18,115 nucleotides of DNA from CAZAAW01 sp964483325 (GTDB lineage Bacteria; Pseudomonadota; Alphaproteobacteria; Rhizobiales; Kaistiaceae), in NCBI GenBank assembly GCA_964483325.1, contig CAZAAW010000038.1, forward strand, positions 1 through 18,115, written 5' to 3'. The notes under the pieces were generated by a model that made no database searches, was not told the origin of the DNA, and worked only from the letters and a program-made list of their open reading frames with translations. The translations under genes were made by a program, and so were the position numbers. This document shows positions 15,335 to 18,115 of this stretch, one piece after another. Numbering within the stretch: the stretch's first letter is position 1; each line of letters starts with the position of its first letter.

Positions 15335-15374
15335 CGTCATGCCCGGGCGAAGACCCGGGCATCCACGCGAACAC
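15335..15374 (-). repeat. REP-like palindrome, copy G
   Basis: The stem is ATGCCCGGG (15339-15347) and CCCGGGCAT (15354-15362) around a six-base loop, CGAAGA, followed by CCACGCGAACAC (15363-15374). It has the reverse orientation, like copies B and E, but no inverted partner nearby. Confidence 0.8.
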
Positions 15375-15409
15375 CGTGGGTGCCGAGAAGGCGCTTCGGC
15401 TGCCGCATT

Positions 15410-15578
15410 CCTCTCCCATAGGGAGAGGTCGGGAGCCTTGGTGAGCGGAGCGAACCTAGGCGGACGGGTGAGGGGTTCGGCCCTTGGGAATTCTGCCCCG
15501 GCGCCGCAACCGCGTGTCGCCGGCGGTAACCCTCACCCGGAAACGCTTCGCGTTTCCGACCTCTCCCGGGGGGAGAGG
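15410..15578 (+). repeat. MITE-like three-hairpin repeat, copy 2
   Basis: The unit of 169 bp begins with hairpin CCTCTCCC-ata-GGGAGAGG (15410-15428) and ends with CCTCTCCC-ggg-GGGAGAGG (15560-15578). A third hairpin, GGAAACGC-ttc-GCGTTTCC, lies at 15539-15557, and GGGTGAGGG pairs at long range with CCCTCACCC. The two 23-base termini, which extend through the adjacent TCGG and CCGA, are inverted repeats that differ only in the three loop bases. No ORF with coding character is inside. Confidence 0.85.
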
Positions 15579-15717
15579 TAAGGGCGCCCCGGCGGCGCAG
15601 CAACTCCGCAGCGGCGCTTCCCACCCGACCCCGGCTTCGGCGCCACCCCGTTCCGGTGCGGGATGGGCGCCTTTTTCTGCCGGGATGGCGCTCCACATCG
15701 GGAAGCGCGCACGTATT

Positions 15718-15886
15718 CCTCTCCCATAGGGAGAGGTCGGGAGCCTTGGTGAGCGGAGCGAACCTAGGCGGACGGGTGAGGGGTTCGGCCCTTGGGAATT
15801 CTGCCCCGGCGCCGCAACCGCGTGTCGCCGGCGGTAACCCTCACCCGGAAACGCTTCGCGTTTCCGACCTCTCCCGGGGGGAGAGG
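15718..15886 (+). repeat. MITE-like three-hairpin repeat, copy 3
   Basis: Identical in sequence to copy 2 across the unit, offset by exactly 308 bases. The identity and the shared right flank show that it arose by segmental duplication and not by an independent insertion. Confidence 0.85.
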
Positions 15887-15995
15887 TAAGGGCGTCCCGG
15901 CGGCGCAGCAACTCCGCAGCGGCGCTCCCCACCCGACCCCGGCTTCGCCGGCGCACCATGGGCCGTGCCTTCTGCTGCGACCCGAGGGGGCGCGC

Positions 15996-16077
15996 CTTCT
16001 ACTCTTCTCCCTTCTACTCTTCTCCCTTCTCCCTTCTCCCACTCGCCATTCGCCACTCGCCATTCGCCCCTCCCGCC
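15996..16077. repeat. Pyrimidine-rich tract, inverted counterpart of 15161-15276
   Basis: TTCTACTCTTCTCCC occurs twice in tandem (15997-16011, 16012-16026), followed by TTCTCCC units and then ACTCGCCATT/CGCC units. Bases 16046-16068 are the exact reverse complement of 15180-15202. Nothing in 15131-16133 looks like a gene; I see only this tract, its partner, REP copy G and the tandem MITE-like copies. Confidence 0.8.
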
Positions 16078-16133
16078 TTGCGCCTGCCATTCCGGCCGAC
16101 CATGTTCGGGGGCCCACGGAGCGGGAGCGGTGG

Positions 16134-17093
16134 ATGCAGGGCGGGTTGGCGATCGAGGCGGCGGGGCTGGTCAAGCTTTATGGCGGCAAGCGGGCCGTCG
16201 ACGGCATCGACCTTGCCGTCCGGCGCGGCAGCATTTTCGGGTTGCTGGGGCCGAACGGTGCCGGCAAGACCACCATAGTGCGGCTGCTGGCGACGCTGAT
16301 CCGGCCCGATGGCGGGCGGGCTTCGGTGCTCGGCCATGATGTCGTCGCCGAGGCCGAGGCGGTGCGGCGGCGCATCAGCCTGACGGGGCAGTTCGCCTCG
16401 GTCGACGAGGACCTGACCGGCCAGGAGAATCTCGTCCTGCTGGCGCGGCTTTTGGGATTCCCCCGGCGCGAGGCGAAGGCGCGGGCGGCGGAGCTGCTGG
16501 CCGCCTTCGACCTTTCCGAATCGGCCGGCAAGCCGGTGAAGGCCTATTCCGGCGGCATGCGGCGGCGGCTCGATATCGCCGCCAGCATCATCAGGACGCC
16601 CGACCTCCTGTTCCTCGACGAGCCGACCACCGGGCTCGATCCCCGGAGCCGCGGCCAGGTGTGGCAGTTCATCCGCGCCCTCGTCGCCGCCGGCACGACG
16701 GTGCTCCTGACGACGCAATATCTGGAGGAGGCCGACCAGCTCGCCGACCGCATCGCCGTCATCGACCAGGGCCGCGTCATCGCCGAGGGCACCAGCGCCG
16801 AGCTGAAGGCCTCGATCGGCTCGGGGGTGCTGCATGTGCGCCTTGCCGAGGCGGCGGCGCGCGATACGGCGCGGCAGGTGCTGGCGGCCGCCCTCGGGGC
16901 GCCGGTGACGCTCGACGCCGATCCGCTCGGCCTGTCGGCGCAGCTTGCCGATCCGGGGCGGGCGGCGGCCGGGGTGGCGGCGCTGGCGGCGGCCGGCATC
17001 GCCCTGTCGGATTTCTCGCTCGGCCAGCCGAGCCTCGACGAGGTGTTCTTCGCCCTCACCGGCCACGGCACGGAAACGGAGGAAACGGCATGA
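16134..17093 (+). CDS. ABC exporter ATP-binding protein, DrrA (daunorubicin-resistance) type
   Basis: Protein of 319 aa. The ATG at 16134 is chosen because GGGAG (16123-16127) lies six bases upstream and the match to the family starts here; the open frame upstream only translates repeats. Walker A is GPNGAGKTT (39-47), the Q-loop Gln86 lies in ISLTGQFASVDEDLTG, the signature is YSGGMRRRLDIA (138-149), and Walker B is LLFLDEPTTGLDP (158-170). At the H-loop position the sequence reads TTQYLEEAD, with Gln195 instead of His, a hallmark of DrrA-type subunits. About 110 extra residues at the C-terminus (from about 210) form the regulatory tail of this subfamily and end in SLDEVFFALTGH. It energises export by the permease encoded next, with which it overlaps by four bases (ATGA). 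The substrate (drug, lipid or polyketide) cannot be read from sequence. Confidence 0.93.
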   Translation: MQGGLAIEAAGLVKLYGGKRAVDGIDLAVRRGSIFGLLGPNGAGKTTIVRLLATLIRPDGGRASVLGHDVVAEAEAVRRRISLTGQFASVDEDLTGQENLVLLARLLGFPRREAKARAAELLAAFDLSESAGKPVKAYSGGMRRRLDIAASIIRTPDLLFLDEPTTGLDPRSRGQVWQFIRALVAAGTTVLLTTQYLEEADQLADRIAVIDQGRVIAEGTSAELKASIGSGVLHVRLAEAAARDTARQVLAAALGAPVTLDADPLGLSAQLADPGRAAAGVAALAAAGIALSDFSLGQPSLDEVFFALTGHGTETEETA

Positions 17094-17932
17094 GCCTCGC
17101 CACGGAAGAGAGCAGCAGGGCGGGGCTCGACACGGCGCTGGCGGCGGCGCTGCAGCGCGGCCGGGCGCCGCGTGCGCCGGGGGCGGTCGCCAATGTGCTG
17201 ACCTTCGGCTGGCGGGCGCTGCTGAAGATCCGCCACATGCCGGAACAGCTCTTCGACATCGTCGTGACGCCGATCATGTTCACGGTGATGTTCACCTATC
17301 TCTTCGGCGGCGCGCTGGCCGGCTCGCCGGAGGAATATCTGCAGTTCCTGCTGCCGGGCATCCTGGTGCAGACGGTCGCCTTCACCACCGTCTATACCGG
17401 CTTCACGCTCAACACCGATATCTCCAAGGGCATCTTCGACCGCTTCCGCTCCATGCCGATCTGGAAGCCGTCGCCGATCGTCGGCGGCATGGCGGGCGAC
17501 TCGCTGCGCTATACGGCGTCGCAGGCGATCGTCATCGTCATCGGCCTGGTGCTGGGCTTCCGGCCGGAGGCGGGGCTCGCCGGCATCGTCCTGTCGGTGC
17601 TGCTCCTCAACCTCTTCGCCTTCGGCATCGGCTGGATCTTCACCACCGTGGCGCTGCTGGTGCGCACGCCCTCGACGGTGATGACCATGAGCTGGCTGGT
17701 GCTGATGCCGGCGACCTTCGCCTCCAACATCTTCATCGGCCCGGAAACCATGCCCGGCTGGCTGCAGGCCTTCGTGGCGGTCAACCCGGTGGCGCTGCTG
17801 GTGACGGCGGTGCGCGGCCTGATGGCCGGCACCGCCGGCTGGCTCGATATCGGCCTGGCGCTGCTGGCGCCGGCCGTCATCACCGCCGTGCTGGCGCCGG
17901 TGGCGATGGCGCTCTACGCGCGGCGGAAGTAA
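17090..17932 (+). CDS. ABC-2 type exporter permease, DrrB type
   Basis: Protein of 280 aa. The ATG at 17090 overlaps the stop of the ATPase gene (ATGA), with GGAGGA (17078-17083) six bases upstream, so translation is probably coupled. After a soluble N-terminus (about 1-52) come about six hydrophobic segments: roughly 55-75, 87-105, 142-160, 165-187, 195-215 and 255-275. ISKGIFDRFRSMPIWKPSPI (111-130), between the second and third, is the cytoplasmic coupling region conserved in DrrB/ABC-2 permeases, and VNPVALLVTAVRGLMAG (231-247) precedes the last segment. Two such subunits with two ATPases would form the exporter in the inner membrane. No accessory membrane-fusion or outer-membrane gene is adjacent. 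The gene ends 11 bp before a repeat whose outer hairpin could serve as a 3' structure. Confidence 0.93.
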   Translation: MSLATEESSRAGLDTALAAALQRGRAPRAPGAVANVLTFGWRALLKIRHMPEQLFDIVVTPIMFTVMFTYLFGGALAGSPEEYLQFLLPGILVQTVAFTTVYTGFTLNTDISKGIFDRFRSMPIWKPSPIVGGMAGDSLRYTASQAIVIVIGLVLGFRPEAGLAGIVLSVLLLNLFAFGIGWIFTTVALLVRTPSTVMTMSWLVLMPATFASNIFIGPETMPGWLQAFVAVNPVALLVTAVRGLMAGTAGWLDIGLALLAPAVITAVLAPVAMALYARRK

Positions 17933-17943
17933 GGGGGCGCCTA

Positions 17944-18114
17944 CCTCTCCCCACGGGAGAGGCAAGGAAACGCGAAGCGTTTCCGGGTGAGGGTCACCGC
18001 CGGTGACACGCGGTTGCCGCGCCGGGGCAGGATTCCCGAGGGCCGAACCCCTCACCCGTTCGCCTAAGCCTCGCTGCGCGAGGCAAGGCTCCCGACCTCT
18101 CCCTATGGGAGAGG
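17944..18114 (-). repeat. MITE-like three-hairpin repeat, copy 4
   Basis: A full unit of 171 bp in the orientation opposite to copies 2 and 3. The outer hairpins are CCTCTCCC-cac-GGGAGAGG (17944-17962) and CCTCTCCC-tat-GGGAGAGG (18096-18114), with the GGAAACGC/GCGTTTCC hairpin just inside the left one. Compared with copies 1-3, one internal arm is replaced by a different hairpin, CCTCG-CTGCG-CGAGG (around 18069-18083). The window ends one base after it. Confidence 0.85.
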
Positions 18115-18115
18115 C

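Larger units (their letters stand above)
15407..15947. repeat. Tandem duplication, period 308 bp, carrying copies 2 and 3
   Basis: Bases 15407-15639 and 15715-15947 are 233-bp direct repeats. By my reading they differ at two positions (15587 C versus 15895 T; 15619 T versus 15927 C). Each contains a full MITE-like unit plus about 60 bp of shared right flank (CGGCGGCGCAGCAACTCCGC and onward). The 75-bp spacer 15640-15714 is unique apart from fragments shared with 12560-12595. Confidence 0.9.

Noticed and set aside
15407..15947. CRISPR array, because of direct repeats with a spacer
   Set aside because: The repeats are 233 bp with a single 75-bp spacer, not short repeats with regular spacers, and no cas gene is present.

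Overview
The window is chromosomal DNA from a high-GC alphaproteobacterium, most likely of the Hyphomicrobiales (Rhizobiales). The evidence is very GC-rich codon use, an SRP RNA gene directly upstream of dnaX, a DnaX of the alphaproteobacterial type with a degenerate zinc module, and intergenic palindromes of a type I associate with this group. I cannot name the genus.

Layout, left to right. Bases 1-50 look like the end of an IS21-like insertion sequence that has cut into a dispersed repeat (51-195). A small membrane protein (399-842, +) converges on pbpC (844-2973, -), which encodes penicillin-binding protein 1C. A 327-bp gap of REP/BIME-like palindromes separates pbpC from a giant alpha-2-macroglobulin gene of the yfhM type (3301-8796, -). 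YfhM and PbpC form the known periplasmic protease-trap and peptidoglycan-repair pair.

Next comes a visibly AT-rich accessory block (about 8890-11520). It holds an anti-phage dCTP deaminase of the AvcD/DCD type (8898-10484, -), a divergent 60-codon gene of unknown function (10543-10725, +) and an unrecognised 184-aa protein with a possible winged helix-turn-helix and a TTG start (10918-11472, -). This is the most likely place for an undescribed defence module: no AvcI-type RNA is recognisable in the 58-bp gap upstream of the deaminase, and a strongly ribosome-bound small ORF occupies the other side of that gap.

Core chromosome resumes with a pyridoxamine-5'-phosphate-oxidase-like protein (11564-12133, -), a 509-bp palindrome-rich gap, ybaB (12643-12960, -), dnaX (12997-14808, -) and the SRP RNA ffs (about 15029-15129, -) with a good promoter. 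recR, the usual third member of dnaX-ybaB-recR, is not here. A 1-kb gene-free block follows, with low-complexity sequence, one REP element and two tandem copies of a MITE-like repeat. After it lies a DrrAB-type ABC exporter operon (16134-17932, +), closed by another MITE-like copy in the opposite orientation at the window edge.

Two repeat families dominate the intergenic DNA. One is a REP-like palindrome of about 40 bp (seven copies, four of them in two inverted pairs). The other is a MITE-like unit of about 170 bp made of three hairpins with near-perfect terminal inverted repeats (four copies).
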